A DNA stretch of 64,000 bases from Candidatus Poribacteria bacterium (GCA_022827625.1 JAJEIE010000033.1:186001-250000); one strand, 5' to 3'. Shown: positions 33,252 to 42,597, numbered from the stretch's first letter. Translations and numbers: made by a program. The notes: a model not told the origin generated them from the sequence alone.

Positions 33252-34784
33252 TCATTCTGGATGGGTATCTCTAATTGCCAATTCATAGCACGCTGCTTCT
33301 CGGTCATTCCTTACAAGTAGGTAGGAACCGGCGAGTGCAGGTGTATTCCATGTTTTACCTTCGAGTGCGGTGAAACGTGCGTGCTCTCTATGATTTTCAG
33401 GGTCAGGTTCTACAAGGACGGCTTCACCGGATTCGGTGAGGACGAGTAGAACATCTGAAATTAAGAGCGTTTGTCCGTGACCATATCTACCCCGTTTCCA
33501 TTGACGCGTACCGTCAACTGGATTTATGCAGGCAAAGATGCCGTCGTCAAGTCCATAGAGGTAATTTTGATAAAAAATAATATTCGTAAATTTGGCTTTG
33601 AGGTATATAGACTCCCATATAGTAGCAACGTTGAATTCGCTTGCGTTGTTACGGGAAATTTGAAATAGTTTAGCACCGGCACCGTAGCCTGTCGAAACAA
33701 GGAGTTGGTTATCTGGAAGCGGCACAGGCTGCGCGACACATTCTGCATAGGTTTTCACCCACGGCTGCTGCCACAAAAGTTCACCCGTTCGCGGTTCATG
33801 CGCTGTGATTAACCCTTGATTGAAGATAACGACTTGTTCAACGCCTGCTAAAGTTGTCAGCATCGGTGAGCTATAGCCGCTCTGTGTCCGGTGTCCCGTC
33901 CAAGCGATTTCCCCGGTTTCTTTGTGGTAAGCCACTGCGCCACCGGCACTGACGATAACAAGGTCATTAAGGACGAGTGGAGAGATACTGATGCCCCAAG
34001 GCGGGGGTTCTGCGCTGTTTTCTTCAAAGGTATTCGCTGTCCAGAGTCGTTCACCTGTTTCAAAATCCAAACAGTTGAGAATGCCGGTTGAACCGACAGT
34101 ATAGACCCTGTTACCCGAAATTGTTGGTGTTGCGCGCGGCCCGAGCCCTGCCGCTGGTGTGTAGTAGCGCGCCTGATCTTGATGGCTCCAGAGAACCTCA
34201 CTCGTGCGTAAGTCGTAGGCGACGACTTTTTCCCAGTCGCCTTCTTGTTCCTGCGTGATGGCAGTATTCTCAACGACTGCAAAGCCTGACCACCCCGCTC
34301 CCACGGGTCTTCGCCATATCAATTTCGGTGGATGTCTTTCCCAATCAAGATTTAACTTGATACTGGTAACGACCCCGTTCCGATGCGGTCCGAGGAATTG
34401 TGGGTAGTTTGTTGTTTGCCTTTGGGTATCAGATATACTACTGGCGTCGGTTTGGAAGGTTGAGGGGTTCTCTTGCCACCGCCATTCAAATATCGGAGCG
34501 AGGTCCCCGCTGAACCCTTTGAACTGGAATAGATTTATAAGGAGAAAAAGACCTGAAACGGCTACGGCAGAAGAGATTAACTTAACCCGCCATCTCAATC
34601 GAGAAAAGCATAACAACCACAAAAATCCCAAAAAGACAGCGAGAATGACTATTGCGGCTGTTAGCATGATCTTGTCTTGACGCTGACCAGCGTCAAGAAT
34701 CCATGTTACCGCAATTCCTAAAACGGCAAGAGAGAGAATAATGAAAAGGGGCCACCAACGGATAGATTTTTGGGGTCGTTCCAA
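33252..34784 (-). CDS. PQQ-like beta-propeller membrane protein
   Basis: The 510-residue protein has three N-terminal transmembrane helices (about residues 10-28, 39-60 and 68-86). A beta-propeller of PQQ-binding-like repeats follows: VAYDLRTSEVLWSHQDQARY, LNCLDFETGERLWTANTF, VAYHKETGEIAWTGHRTQ, ITAHEPRTGELLWQQPWV and CINPVDGTRQWKRGRYGH. This is the outer-membrane-assembly/quinoprotein-like fold common in Planctomycetes and Poribacteria (NYPQFLGPHRNGV motif). The catalytic residues of PQQ dehydrogenases are not evident. It is probably a periplasmic scaffold or sensor anchored in the inner membrane. Confidence 0.88.
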   Translation of the reverse strand: MERPQKSIRWWPLFIILSLAVLGIAVTWILDAGQRQDKIMLTAAIVILAVFLGFLWLLCFSRLRWRVKLISSAVAVSGLFLLINLFQFKGFSGDLAPIFEWRWQENPSTFQTDASSISDTQRQTTNYPQFLGPHRNGVVTSIKLNLDWERHPPKLIWRRPVGAGWSGFAVVENTAITQEQEGDWEKVVAYDLRTSEVLWSHQDQARYYTPAAGLGPRATPTISGNRVYTVGSTGILNCLDFETGERLWTANTFEENSAEPPPWGISISPLVLNDLVIVSAGGAVAYHKETGEIAWTGHRTQSGYSSPMLTTLAGVEQVVIFNQGLITAHEPRTGELLWQQPWVKTYAECVAQPVPLPDNQLLVSTGYGAGAKLFQISRNNASEFNVATIWESIYLKAKFTNIIFYQNYLYGLDDGIFACINPVDGTRQWKRGRYGHGQTLLISDVLLVLTESGEAVLVEPDPENHREHARFTALEGKTWNTPALAGSYLLVRNDREAACYELAIRDTHPE

Positions 34785-34907
34785 TATAAGAATCCCTTTC
34801 TTCTTTACGAAACGTGAAGTTATACTTGATTTTGAGGGATGACGCTGTGTTATATATTATAATAAATTTTTCTACTACTATTTGTCAACTAAAAATTTAT
34901 AGATACA

Positions 34908-35149
34908 TTTAGTGGTCAGTAAAAGTCGGGATTGGGAAATCCCTCCCACAAGCACGTAAAAGTCGGGATTTGGAAATCCCTCCTACAAGAAGTGTTATCA
35001 ATCACAGCGCCATTCAATTGTCGGTCCCTTTAGTGGTCAGTAAAAGTCGGGATTGGGAAATCCCTCCTACAAGCACGTAAAAGTCGGGATTTGGAAATCC
35101 CTCCTACAAGAAGTGTTATCAATCACAGCGCCATTCAATTGTCGGTCCC
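34908..35149. repeat. 121-bp tandem duplication with REP-like hairpins
   Basis: Units 34908-35028 and 35029-35149 are almost identical (one difference, CCCAC against CCTAC). Each holds two hairpins, GGGATT-GGG-AATCCC-type and GGGATTT-GG-AAATCCC, followed by TCCTAC, and ends in GCCATTCAATTGTCGGTCCC. No gene in 34785-35437. Confidence 0.95.
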
Positions 35150-35335
35150 TTATGCAGTAGCGAGCGAAGATCGCGAGCAGCGGGGAAACACCCCGCTGAA
35201 TGCCATACGGGGAATGCCTTATGGCATTCATACCGTTGATTTGCATTCAGCGTTGATTCGCAAAAACACTCGCTCCTACAGCAAAGAGCCTTCAGGCAAA
35301 AGATCGAAGGTATTGGAGAATTGAATGCTTCTGTT
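35150..35335. repeat. Dispersed repeat family A, long composite copy
   Basis: GCGAGCGAAGATCGCGAGCA opens the copy, GAATGCCTTATGGCATTC (a family E palindrome) is embedded in it, and CACTCGCTCCTACAGC closes it with the usual TTGGAGAATTGAATGCTTC tail. One repeat appears to have landed inside another. Confidence 0.85.
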
Positions 35336-35352
35336 ATCAATCAAATGAAACC

Positions 35353-35382
35353 TTGCAAAATGAGAAGTCGTTATGATAAAAT
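35353..35382 (+). promoter_or_regulatory. Sigma70-like promoter
   Basis: TTGCAA at 35353-35358 and TAAAAT at 35377-35382, spacer 18, lie 56 bases before the SDR gene. Weak pattern match. Confidence 0.35.
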
Positions 35383-35437
35383 AGACTCTCGCAAATAAGC
35401 AGAAAATTAAAGAAAAATAGATAGAGGGAACCTTAAA

Positions 35438-36211
35438 ATGCGTTTTGAAAATCGGGTAGCATTTGTGACGGGTGGTGGCGGTCCATTGGGGATCGGAAGG
35501 GCTGCGTGTTTAGCGTTTGCGCGTGAAGGCGCAGCTGTGGTCGTCGCTGGTGGTAGAAGTGCTGATGCTGTTGCAGCGGAAGTGCGCGCCGGAGGTGGAA
35601 AGGCTATCGCCGTGCCTCTGGACGTTACCGTGCCTGAGCAGGTTCAACACGCTGTAGATACAGCCGTAGAGACCTTTAAACGCATCGATATCTTGTTCAA
35701 TAACGCAGGAATCCTCGGGAGACAACCGCTGTTTGAGGTCACGCCAGCGCAATTTGATAAGGTGATGGCGGTTAATGTAAAAGGGTGCTTGTTATGTGCA
35801 CAGGCGGTCGCTCAAGTGATGATAGCAGATGGGATACGCGGTCGTATTATTAACAACTCGTCTATTTATGCCGAGGAGTCACATGTTGGCGTTCTCAGTT
35901 ATTGTGTAAGTAAAGCCGCCCTGAATCGACTCACTCGGAGTTTAGCGTTAGAACTTCGTCCACACGGCATCACTGTAAACGCAATCGCACCCGGTGGTGG
36001 TGCCCCAACAGGTATGAATGCTTCACAAAACCTTCCGGACGATGACACCCTACCGGATTTACCGGAGGCTTCCGCAGACATGCCGCCACTGGAACGAGGC
36101 GCAACGGTATGGGATTATATTGGGGCGGTGTTATTCCTCGCTTCCGACGCAGCTGCCTATATTAGTGGTGATATTATGACAATTGACGGTGGTGCTGTTT
36201 CGCGTCGGTGA
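35438..36211 (+). CDS. Short-chain dehydrogenase/reductase
   Basis: The 257-residue Rossmann-fold oxidoreductase has the cofactor motif VTGGGGPLGIGRAACLAFA at residues 10-28 (T-G-x3-G-x-G variant), ILFNNAGILG, the catalytic Ser in NNSSIYAEES, and the catalytic Tyr-Lys in SYCVSKAALNRL. It ends YISGDIMTIDGGAVSRR, typical of FabG-like SDRs. The substrate is unknown. AGAGGG precedes the ATG. Its stop overlaps the GTG start of the following membrane-protein gene. Confidence 0.92.
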   Translation: MRFENRVAFVTGGGGPLGIGRAACLAFAREGAAVVVAGGRSADAVAAEVRAGGGKAIAVPLDVTVPEQVQHAVDTAVETFKRIDILFNNAGILGRQPLFEVTPAQFDKVMAVNVKGCLLCAQAVAQVMIADGIRGRIINNSSIYAEESHVGVLSYCVSKAALNRLTRSLALELRPHGITVNAIAPGGGAPTGMNASQNLPDDDTLPDLPEASADMPPLERGATVWDYIGAVLFLASDAAAYISGDIMTIDGGAVSRR

Positions 36212-36666
36212 TACACTGGGGGACTTTCTTGTCGTTTATTGACCTTGAAGTTTATTGGTATATGCTTAGCAATTGGTTTATGGCGCACTGGGTTTTGCTC
36301 GCTATTTTCTCTGTGATAAGTTTCATCGCAAGTATTGTAGGTTCTACAATGTTACTCATGTCCTTGCCTGCAGATTATTTCAAGACGAACAAGCGAGTTC
36401 GACGTATCAAGAACCCCATTTTTCGTGTCTGTTTCTCTTCTTTGAAGAACATATTCGGAGGGATGCTTGTTATTGTCGGTATCCTTCTGTCTCTGCCTGG
36501 CATACCGGGCCAAGGTATTTTGACAATTTTGACGGGGCTGATTATCAGCGATTTCCCGGGTAAGCGGCGATTAGAACGTCGTCTGGTTCGCGTGCCGGTT
36601 GTCCTATCAGCAGCCAACCAAATTCGAACCCGTTTTAAACGCCCACCGCTCATGTTAGATGAGTGA
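36208..36666 (+). CDS. Small membrane protein, PGPGW-like
   Basis: The 152-residue protein has two or three hydrophobic segments: residues about 29-53 (WVLLAIFSVISFIASIVGS) and 84-113 (GGMLVIVGILLSLPGIPGQG into ILTILTGLIISDFPG). The block LPGIPGQG, then a hydrophobic helix and FPGKRRLERRLVR, resembles PGPGW-family putative membrane proteins. The GTG start at 36208 overlaps the SDR stop; an ATG at 36262 is an alternative. Function is unknown. Confidence 0.65.
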   Translation: MIHWGTFLSFIDLEVYWYMLSNWFMAHWVLLAIFSVISFIASIVGSTMLLMSLPADYFKTNKRVRRIKNPIFRVCFSSLKNIFGGMLVIVGILLSLPGIPGQGILTILTGLIISDFPGKRRLERRLVRVPVVLSAANQIRTRFKRPPLMLDE

Positions 36667-36689
36667 TACACATTCCGCTAACACTATTC

Positions 36690-37400
36690 CTATCGAGGCA
36701 CGAATTGCTTGTGAATTTCTAATAATCGCTGGAGTTCTTCAATCGGCTTCTCGGCGTCGTCCACGCGCAGATCGATGTACCGATCGTTGAAGCCTCCATA
36801 GCCGCTGTGCTCTTGAACGACGAGCAAGGCGGCTGATTGTTGTCCACGCGTATCGCCGCCTGCCGCTTGCCCTGCGAAAAGGGCTGCCATTAGCTTATCT
36901 GCCAGTTCACCTTCCGTTTCTTCAAAGGCACTGCCCATCGCTTTAACGACTTCTTCACCAGCGAGGATGTTACCTTGTGCGGTATAGTGTTTACCTGAGA
37001 CGGCACCTGCCCACTCGTTGCATTCATCGCCCGTATAGTTAGCGACATTCCCTTTCGCATCGACAATACCGACCTGTCGCGTTGCATGTTCGGCATCATC
37101 CGCAATGAGGCGTTCCAAGGTCTGTTCCGCCGAAAGTCCGCTTTTGAGGTGTTTTAAGCCGTTAGGTCCGTACGTCGTATTTGCCCAAGATTGCGTGGCA
37201 ATCGCGCCGACCCCTGCTTCTGCCCACGGGACAACCGAGCCGACGGCGAAAAATTTGGATTGCACAGCGATGCCAAGCGCCCCGGTTTCTGGGTCGTATC
37301 CGACGATTGAGAACGTCGCGACAGGGGGCTGTGTCGGTTTTTCACTGGATATATTGGGTTCGGAGAGGTGGAACAGTAGGCTGAGTGGAATGAAAAGCAT
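36690..37400 (-). CDS. DUF1028 protein, Ntn-hydrolase-like
   Basis: The 236-residue protein shows ATFSIVGYDPETGALGIAVQ, GVGAIATQSWANTTYGPNGL, ATRQVGIVDAKGN, YTAQGNILAGEEVV, and SAALLVVQEHSGYGGFNDRY with IDLRVDDAEKPIEELQRLL. All of these are the DUF1028 pattern. The N-terminal 24 residues may be a short signal peptide (LLFIPLSLLFHL). The family is thought to be related to N-terminal-nucleophile hydrolases; its substrate is unknown. It is separated from hisD by 33 bases, on the same strand. Confidence 0.9.
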   Translation of the reverse strand: MLFIPLSLLFHLSEPNISSEKPTQPPVATFSIVGYDPETGALGIAVQSKFFAVGSVVPWAEAGVGAIATQSWANTTYGPNGLKHLKSGLSAEQTLERLIADDAEHATRQVGIVDAKGNVANYTGDECNEWAGAVSGKHYTAQGNILAGEEVVKAMGSAFEETEGELADKLMAALFAGQAAGGDTRGQQSAALLVVQEHSGYGGFNDRYIDLRVDDAEKPIEELQRLLEIHKQFVPR

Positions 37401-37433
37401 CTTCTATATTCCCAACTGGTCGTAGGTGCAAAT

Positions 37434-38732
37434 TTAGTCTTCTTCAAAACGGATTTTCATGGCGGCGGCATGTCCTTCAAGCCCTTCAATTTCAGCCAAC
37501 TTAACCACAGCCGGTGTGACTTCCTCTAAAGCCGCCTTGGTATATGAGATGAGACTCGTCTTCTTTAGGAAATCGTCAACGCTGAGTGGAGAGGCATAGC
37601 GTGCGGCATTTCCTGTTGGCAAAACATGATTCGGTCCCGCGATGTAGTCGCCAACGGCTTCTGGCGAATAAGGACCGATGAGGATTGCTCCAGCGTTGCG
37701 GACATCTCCAAGCCACTCAAATGGGTTTTCAATGTGGAGTTCGAGGTGTTCGGGGGCAATTTCGTTGGCGAGAATGAACGCCTCTGTTAGGTCTGAGGTG
37801 ATAAATGCAACACCCCAGTTTTCAAAAGACTGTGTAAGTTCGTCGTAGCGAGGTAAGGATTCACCTTGAACCTCAATTGCTGTTTTGACCTGTTCTGCAA
37901 ACCCAAGTGAAGGGGTGAGGAGGATCGCAGCGGAGTCAGCTTTGTGTTCTGCTTGTGAAATCATATCTGCGGCGACATAATCTGGGTCAGCGGTGCTGTC
38001 AGCAATGACAAGGATTTCGCTTGGACCCGCTAATTTGTCTATATCAACGTGTCCGTAGACCTCTTTCTTGGCAAATTGGACGTAGAGGTTCCCGGGTCCA
38101 ACGATCTTATCAACAGGTGGGATGGTATCGGTGCCATACGCCATCGCTGCAACGGCTTGCGCGCCGCCGCATTTGTAGATTTCGTGGATACCACATTCCG
38201 AGGCAGTAACCAGCATGTAAGGGTTAATCTCACGATTACGCATCGGCGGGATGCAGGCGGCGATCTCTTCAACGCCAGCAACAGTAGCGGGAATAACGCT
38301 CATCAACAATGAGGAGACGAGAAGTTGGCTGATCGCTGGCACATGGACACCGACACGCCTTAGCGGACGAATCAAATGTCCAAGCAGGACACCATTGGGT
38401 TCTGTTGACATCCATGAAGTCCGTAGCTGCTTCTGGTGGAATTTTTCGATGTTTGTTTTGGCGTGTGTGATTGCATCTATGAATTCAGATGGCACCTCGG
38501 CGTATGCTGTCGCAAATTCGTCTGGTGAGACTTTCAGTTCTTTGACTGAGATACGCGGGGCATCGAGCTTACGGGTATATCGAATAACGGCTTTATCGCC
38601 TTCATCTTGCACATCGCGCAAAGTGCGCTGTACTGTTTTTAAGATGCTTTCATCCGATAACTGACCCCGTGCGTTCAACTTCGAGAGGAAAGCGTCAGCC
38701 TCTGCGGTATGGGTTTTAACAATTCGCAACAT
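37434..38732 (-). CDS. hisD: Histidinol dehydrogenase
   Basis: The 432-residue zinc enzyme performs the last two steps of histidine synthesis, oxidising histidinol to histidine with NAD. It shows LRRVGVHVPA, YKCGGAQAVAAMAYGTDTIP, DKIVGPGNLYVQFAKKEVYG, DKLAGPSEILVIAD, ISQAEHKADSAAILLT, APEHLELHIENP and GPNHVLPTGNAARYASPLSV, all typical of HisD with the zinc-ligand His and Asp residues. Length is normal. Five tandem 35-bp repeats lie just upstream and separate it from murA. Confidence 0.95.
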   Translation of the reverse strand: MLRIVKTHTAEADAFLSKLNARGQLSDESILKTVQRTLRDVQDEGDKAVIRYTRKLDAPRISVKELKVSPDEFATAYAEVPSEFIDAITHAKTNIEKFHQKQLRTSWMSTEPNGVLLGHLIRPLRRVGVHVPAISQLLVSSLLMSVIPATVAGVEEIAACIPPMRNREINPYMLVTASECGIHEIYKCGGAQAVAAMAYGTDTIPPVDKIVGPGNLYVQFAKKEVYGHVDIDKLAGPSEILVIADSTADPDYVAADMISQAEHKADSAAILLTPSLGFAEQVKTAIEVQGESLPRYDELTQSFENWGVAFITSDLTEAFILANEIAPEHLELHIENPFEWLGDVRNAGAILIGPYSPEAVGDYIAGPNHVLPTGNAARYASPLSVDDFLKKTSLISYTKAALEEVTPAVVKLAEIEGLEGHAAAMKIRFEED

Positions 38733-38751
38733 TTCTGAATAGCTATTCCTT

Positions 38752-38925
38752 TAATGGAAAGTCGGGATTTGGAAATCCCTCCTACGTAATGGAAAGTCAG
38801 GATTTGGAAATCTCTCCTACGTAATGGAAAGTCGGGATTTGGAAATCTCTCCTACGTAATGGAAAGTCGGGATTTGGAAATCCCTCCTACGTAATGGAAA
38901 GTCGGGATTTGGAAATCCCTCCTAC
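38752..38925. repeat. Five tandem 35-bp REP-containing units
   Basis: The unit GTAATGGAAAGTCGGGATTT continues GGAAATCCCTCCTAC, repeated five times with a few changes (CAGGATTT in unit 2, AAATCTC in units 2 and 3). Each unit contains the GGGATTT/AAATCCC hairpin followed by TCCTAC. It lies between murA and hisD, in the likely promoter region of hisD. Confidence 0.95.
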
Positions 38926-38938
38926 GAGTTCCCGAATT

Positions 38939-40204
38939 TTAATCACTGACTCTTGTAATGTTCGCCCCGATGTCGTTTAGTTTCTGCTCAATAGATTCGT
39001 ATCCGCGATCGATATGATACACACGAGATACAACGGTTTCACCAACGGCTGCCATACCGGCTGCGACGAGGACTGCACCGGCGCGCAGGTCGGAAGCCAT
39101 CACGGGTGCACCACTGAGGCTGCGGACACCATTAATCACGGCTTTACTGCCATCAAGCATGATATCAGCCCCCATTCGGTTCAGTTCCGCTGCGTGGATG
39201 AACCGGTCTGTATGAACATTTTCAGAGATAACGCTGGTTCCAGCTGCGAGGCAGAGCATTCCCATAATTTGCGCCTGCATATCTGTCGGAAAGCCGGGGA
39301 AAGGTGCCGTTGTGACATCAATGCCTCTTATCTCACGCGGGGTTGTGACGCGGACACCATTGGCATCCCAATCCAACGCAACGCCTGCCTCAACGAGTTT
39401 TTCAGAAACCGCGGGAAGTTGTTGTTCGATGATGCCTTGAACGTAGACATCGCCTCTCGTAATAGCACCAGCAACCATGAAAGTGCCTGCTTCGATATCG
39501 TCCGAGATAACGGTGTGTTCAGTCCCATGGAGATGCTTGACCCCATGAATCGTCAAGACAGAGGTGCCGATCCCTTCTATATCCGCACCCATTGCGTTCA
39601 GAAAATGGGCGAGGTCGGAGACATGGGGTTCACGCGCAGCTCCACGGATAACGGTCGTCCCTTCCGCTAAAGTAGCCGCCATCATGATGTTTGCTGTTGC
39701 GCCGACACTCGGTCCGTATTGCCCCATGAGATACATCTCTGTACCGGTTAAACGTTCCGCTTGGGCGTAGATGTAGCCGCGTTGCACTGTTACTTCGGCA
39801 CCTAAGTGCTCCAAGCCACGAATGTGCAAGTCAATAGGTCGCGGTCCGATAGCGCAACCGCCTGGAAAAGATACTTTCGCTTTACCCAATTTCGCGACAA
39901 GCGGACCCAAGACGTAAATGGAGGCGCGCATTTTCCGCACGAGTTCGTAAGGTGCCTCGTACTCCAAGTGGTTTATGGGTTCAATATAGAGCGTTGAATT
40001 TTTTAGTTTTGTTGTTGCCCCAAGTCCTTCCAATACAGCACGGAGGGTGTTGACATCTGTTAGGTTCGGGACATTATGGAGTACGCTGACCCCGTCGCCG
40101 AGAATGGCAGCGGCAACCGCAATCGGAAGCACAGCGTTTTTACAACCGCTGATTGGAATCGTCCCTTCGAGGCGGGTTCCACCTTTGACAATTAATTTTT
40201 CCAT
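38939..40204 (-). CDS. murA: UDP-N-acetylglucosamine 1-carboxyvinyltransferase
   Basis: The 421-residue MurA catalyses the first committed step of peptidoglycan synthesis, adding enolpyruvate to UDP-GlcNAc. It has ISGCKNAVLPIAVAAAI near the start and the catalytic cysteine loop FPGGCAIGPRPIDLH, where the Cys (the fosfomycin target) is kept. It also has GPSVGATANIMMAA, AGAITRGDVYVQG and FPTDMQAQIMG. GGAG in AAGGAGAAGG precedes the ATG at 40204, which is preferred to the upstream extension to 40249. The stretch 40205-40515 between this and the next gene holds a family C tract near 40365-40400 and a promoter for the next gene. Confidence 0.95.
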   Translation of the reverse strand: MEKLIVKGGTRLEGTIPISGCKNAVLPIAVAAAILGDGVSVLHNVPNLTDVNTLRAVLEGLGATTKLKNSTLYIEPINHLEYEAPYELVRKMRASIYVLGPLVAKLGKAKVSFPGGCAIGPRPIDLHIRGLEHLGAEVTVQRGYIYAQAERLTGTEMYLMGQYGPSVGATANIMMAATLAEGTTVIRGAAREPHVSDLAHFLNAMGADIEGIGTSVLTIHGVKHLHGTEHTVISDDIEAGTFMVAGAITRGDVYVQGIIEQQLPAVSEKLVEAGVALDWDANGVRVTTPREIRGIDVTTAPFPGFPTDMQAQIMGMLCLAAGTSVISENVHTDRFIHAAELNRMGADIMLDGSKAVINGVRSLSGAPVMASDLRAGAVLVAAGMAAVGETVVSRVYHIDRGYESIEQKLNDIGANITRVSD

Positions 40205-40447
40205 TACCTTCTCCTTACTCCTTACACAAATCTGCGTCCTGGAATGCAAGGGTTTTATTATCTCTATAGCATAAACGATGCCAATTGCGTATTTGTTACA
40301 AACTGTAGTAAATACAAGGGTTCTCTATCAAAGGCGTTGTGTCAAAAAAAACACATGTTTTTTTGGTTGTTGGTTATCAGTTATCGGTTGTCAGTAGACA
40401 TGCTCTATCCGAAAACCAAATACCTCTAAAGGATATGCTATATTCAC

Positions 40448-40481
40448 TTGCGTTGATACACAACTTTTGCTAAAATATGAC
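40448..40481 (+). promoter_or_regulatory. Sigma70-like promoter(s)
   Basis: Two overlapping matches: TTGCGT (40448-40453) with TAAAAT (40471-40476), and TTGATA (40453-40458) with TATGAC (40476-40481), each with a 17-base spacer, about 40 bases before the Gfo/Idh gene. Confidence 0.4.
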
Positions 40482-40515
40482 CTCGTAATCTATTTATAAG
40501 GATAAGGTAGAAGAG

Positions 40516-41568
40516 ATGGCAGATAAAACATATCGTATTGGAGTTATTGGATGTGGTGGTATGGGACGTTCCCATGCGAATAATTGGGCGAGTACAGGAC
40601 GTGCGGAAGTTGTTACGGCTTCGGACATCAGCGCGGATTCAGCAGCGAAGTTTGCTGAGGAATTTGCACTCCCAACCCACTATACCGATTTCGGTGAAAT
40701 GTGCGACAAAGAAGATTTAGACATCGTTAGCATCACGACTTGGCAGAGCGTGCGTGCTGAACCGACGATCGCTGCTGCTGAGAGTGGCGTGCTCGGCGTT
40801 ATTACCGAAAAACCGATGGCGGCTTCTGTCGGTGATGCACAAGACATGATGGATGCTTGTGCCAAACACGATGTGAAGTTGGTCGTTGGACACCAACGCC
40901 GTTTCAGTCCTCAGAACTGTGAAGCGCGTCGGCTTATCCAAGAAGGCGCGATCGGACAACCGCAAGCGATGCTCCGCCGCGATGGACACGGACTCCTGAA
41001 TCGCGGCACGCACGAAGTTGACGAAATGCGCTACATTCTCGGTGATCCAGACCCGTTATGGCTCATTGGGCAGGTCGCACGGCGCACTGATCGCTGGGAA
41101 CGCCGGGTTCGGACGGAGGACCTCTGTATGGCGGAAATCTGTTTTGAAGGCGGTATCCGTGGGGTCTACGAAAGCGATTTACCGGAACCCGTGCTTCGAG
41201 GCGATGTCGTCTATGGAGACGATGGACAACTCCGTCGCGGCGATAACGGCACAATCGAGCTGCTCAACAGCAAAGCCGCAGGTTGGCAGACCATCGAACC
41301 GCGTCAGAGCGAACCGAATCAATATAACGAGATGCTGGCTTGGATTGAAGGTGATGTTGAAGAACACCGCAATGCTGGCAGACACGGACTTTGCACGATA
41401 GAAATCTTGATGGCGATTTATGAATCGCTGCGCATTCAGAACGTGGTAACCTTCCCCTTAACAACGCGTCCGAACCCGCTTGACCTGTTGGTTGAAGGTG
41501 GGAAGTTACCGGTATTTGAAGAGGGACGTTACGATATCCGTGCACCGTTCCCTGAGCAAGCGAAATAG
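40516..41568 (+). CDS. Gfo/Idh/MocA family oxidoreductase
   Basis: The 350-residue protein has an N-terminal NAD(P)-binding Rossmann motif YRIGVIGCGGMGRSHANNW and the family lysine block GVITEKPMAASVGDAQDM. VVGHQRRFSPQNCEARRLI follows, with the C-terminal alpha/beta substrate domain after it. GTHEVDEMRYILGD supplies the His used as a catalytic residue in many members. It probably oxidises a sugar or inositol. Poribacteria-type genomes carry many such genes. GGATAAGG and AGAAGAG precede the ATG. Confidence 0.92.
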   Translation: MADKTYRIGVIGCGGMGRSHANNWASTGRAEVVTASDISADSAAKFAEEFALPTHYTDFGEMCDKEDLDIVSITTWQSVRAEPTIAAAESGVLGVITEKPMAASVGDAQDMMDACAKHDVKLVVGHQRRFSPQNCEARRLIQEGAIGQPQAMLRRDGHGLLNRGTHEVDEMRYILGDPDPLWLIGQVARRTDRWERRVRTEDLCMAEICFEGGIRGVYESDLPEPVLRGDVVYGDDGQLRRGDNGTIELLNSKAAGWQTIEPRQSEPNQYNEMLAWIEGDVEEHRNAGRHGLCTIEILMAIYESLRIQNVVTFPLTTRPNPLDLLVEGGKLPVFEEGRYDIRAPFPEQAK

Positions 41569-41571
41569 CGG

Positions 41572-41733
41572 GATGGCTATCAGCCGTCAGGGCAGCAAAG
41601 TTTGCAAGTTCAAAGTTTGCAAATCTGTAAAGTTGTAAGAGTTTTTGAGTTCATCGGACACCTCTTAACAACTTTCAACTTTAGTTCACTTTAGAACACT
41701 TGCAAACTTTTGACCCTTGATTGCCGTCAGCTG
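41572..41733. repeat. Imperfect inverted repeat
   Basis: GGCTATCAGCCGTCAGGGC at the left is answered by TTGCCGTCAGCTGTTAAC at the right, with AAAGTTTGCAAGTTCAAAG direct words between. It fills the space between two convergent genes. Confidence 0.65.
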
Positions 41734-42597
41734 TTAACAATCTACATCTTTCCCTTCACTGCCGTAGACAGCCATGCGATCTTGGGTCGTGATTTCGCCA
41801 GCACTTGCTGGTTTGTAGTGGAACTGTAGCGCACGCCGCCCTTGATCGGATTGATTGACGGGACTTCCGTGATGCGTCAGTCCGTGCCAGAAGAGGCAGC
41901 CTCCCGGTTTAAGCGGCACCATCGTATCTCGCGCTACTGGCACATCTGTATCGCAGATCTGCCAATCCCGTCGTTTGAAATGGATCATCGGTCCTTCAAT
42001 ATGCGACCCGGGTATAATGTGCAAGCACCCGTTTTCGGGTGTGGCTTCATCTAAAGCGACCCATACACCGACGACCGTCGTCCCTTCAGGTAGGTTGAAG
42101 TAGGCACAATCCTGATGCCACGGTTTTTCCGAGCCATAGCGCGGGGGTTTGAGGAGCGCCATATCTTGGAACAATTCGGGTGTGTCATCCACAATTTGTT
42201 CAAGGACACTAAGAAGTCCTGAATGGGTTGCCATTGCGTTTAGGCGCGGTTCGTGGTCTACGAAGTTGAAAATTTTTCGGATGGCGTTACGGCGTTCCTG
42301 ACCTTCCAGTTCGCCCTTCTGTTTGACGAGTTTTGGTTCAAATTGGATTGCCCGAAAATCAGGACACTTTCCGTCCATGAGATGCGTCATACCCGCTAAC
42401 GCTGCCTCGACTTCAGTAGGACTAAAGGCATCGTTGATGACGAGATAACCGTGCCGATGGAAGTATTCGATGTCTGCCTCGGTTACAGCTGGGAATCCAC
42501 CAGAAATTCCCTTAGCAGCTGTATCAAAGTGATAGAGGTCGGGTGAATACGGGATTTGAATAACGTCTGTTCCTTCGCTTGCCGTTGCGGTATTCAT
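41734..42597 (-). CDS. Phytanoyl-CoA dioxygenase (PhyH) family protein
   Basis: The 287-residue Fe(II)/2-oxoglutarate-dependent oxygenase begins its domain with FHRHGYLVINDAFSPTEVEA. The iron ligands are in KPWHQDCAYFNL (H-x-D), with WVALDEATPENGCLHIIPGS, LFWHGLTHHGSP supplying the distal His, and an Arg in QGRRALQFHY binding the co-substrate. It probably hydroxylates a small molecule. The family is strongly expanded in Poribacteria. GAAGGAGCC precedes the ATG. It is co-directional with the HD-domain gene. Confidence 0.92.
   Translation of the reverse strand: MNTATASEGTDVIQIPYSPDLYHFDTAAKGISGGFPAVTEADIEYFHRHGYLVINDAFSPTEVEAALAGMTHLMDGKCPDFRAIQFEPKLVKQKGELEGQERRNAIRKIFNFVDHEPRLNAMATHSGLLSVLEQIVDDTPELFQDMALLKPPRYGSEKPWHQDCAYFNLPEGTTVVGVWVALDEATPENGCLHIIPGSHIEGPMIHFKRRDWQICDTDVPVARDTMVPLKPGGCLFWHGLTHHGSPVNQSDQGRRALQFHYKPASAGEITTQDRMAVYGSEGKDVDC

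Noticed and set aside
38752-38925. Five 35-bp repeats as a CRISPR array
   Set aside because: There are no spacers between the units; the whole 35 bases repeat.
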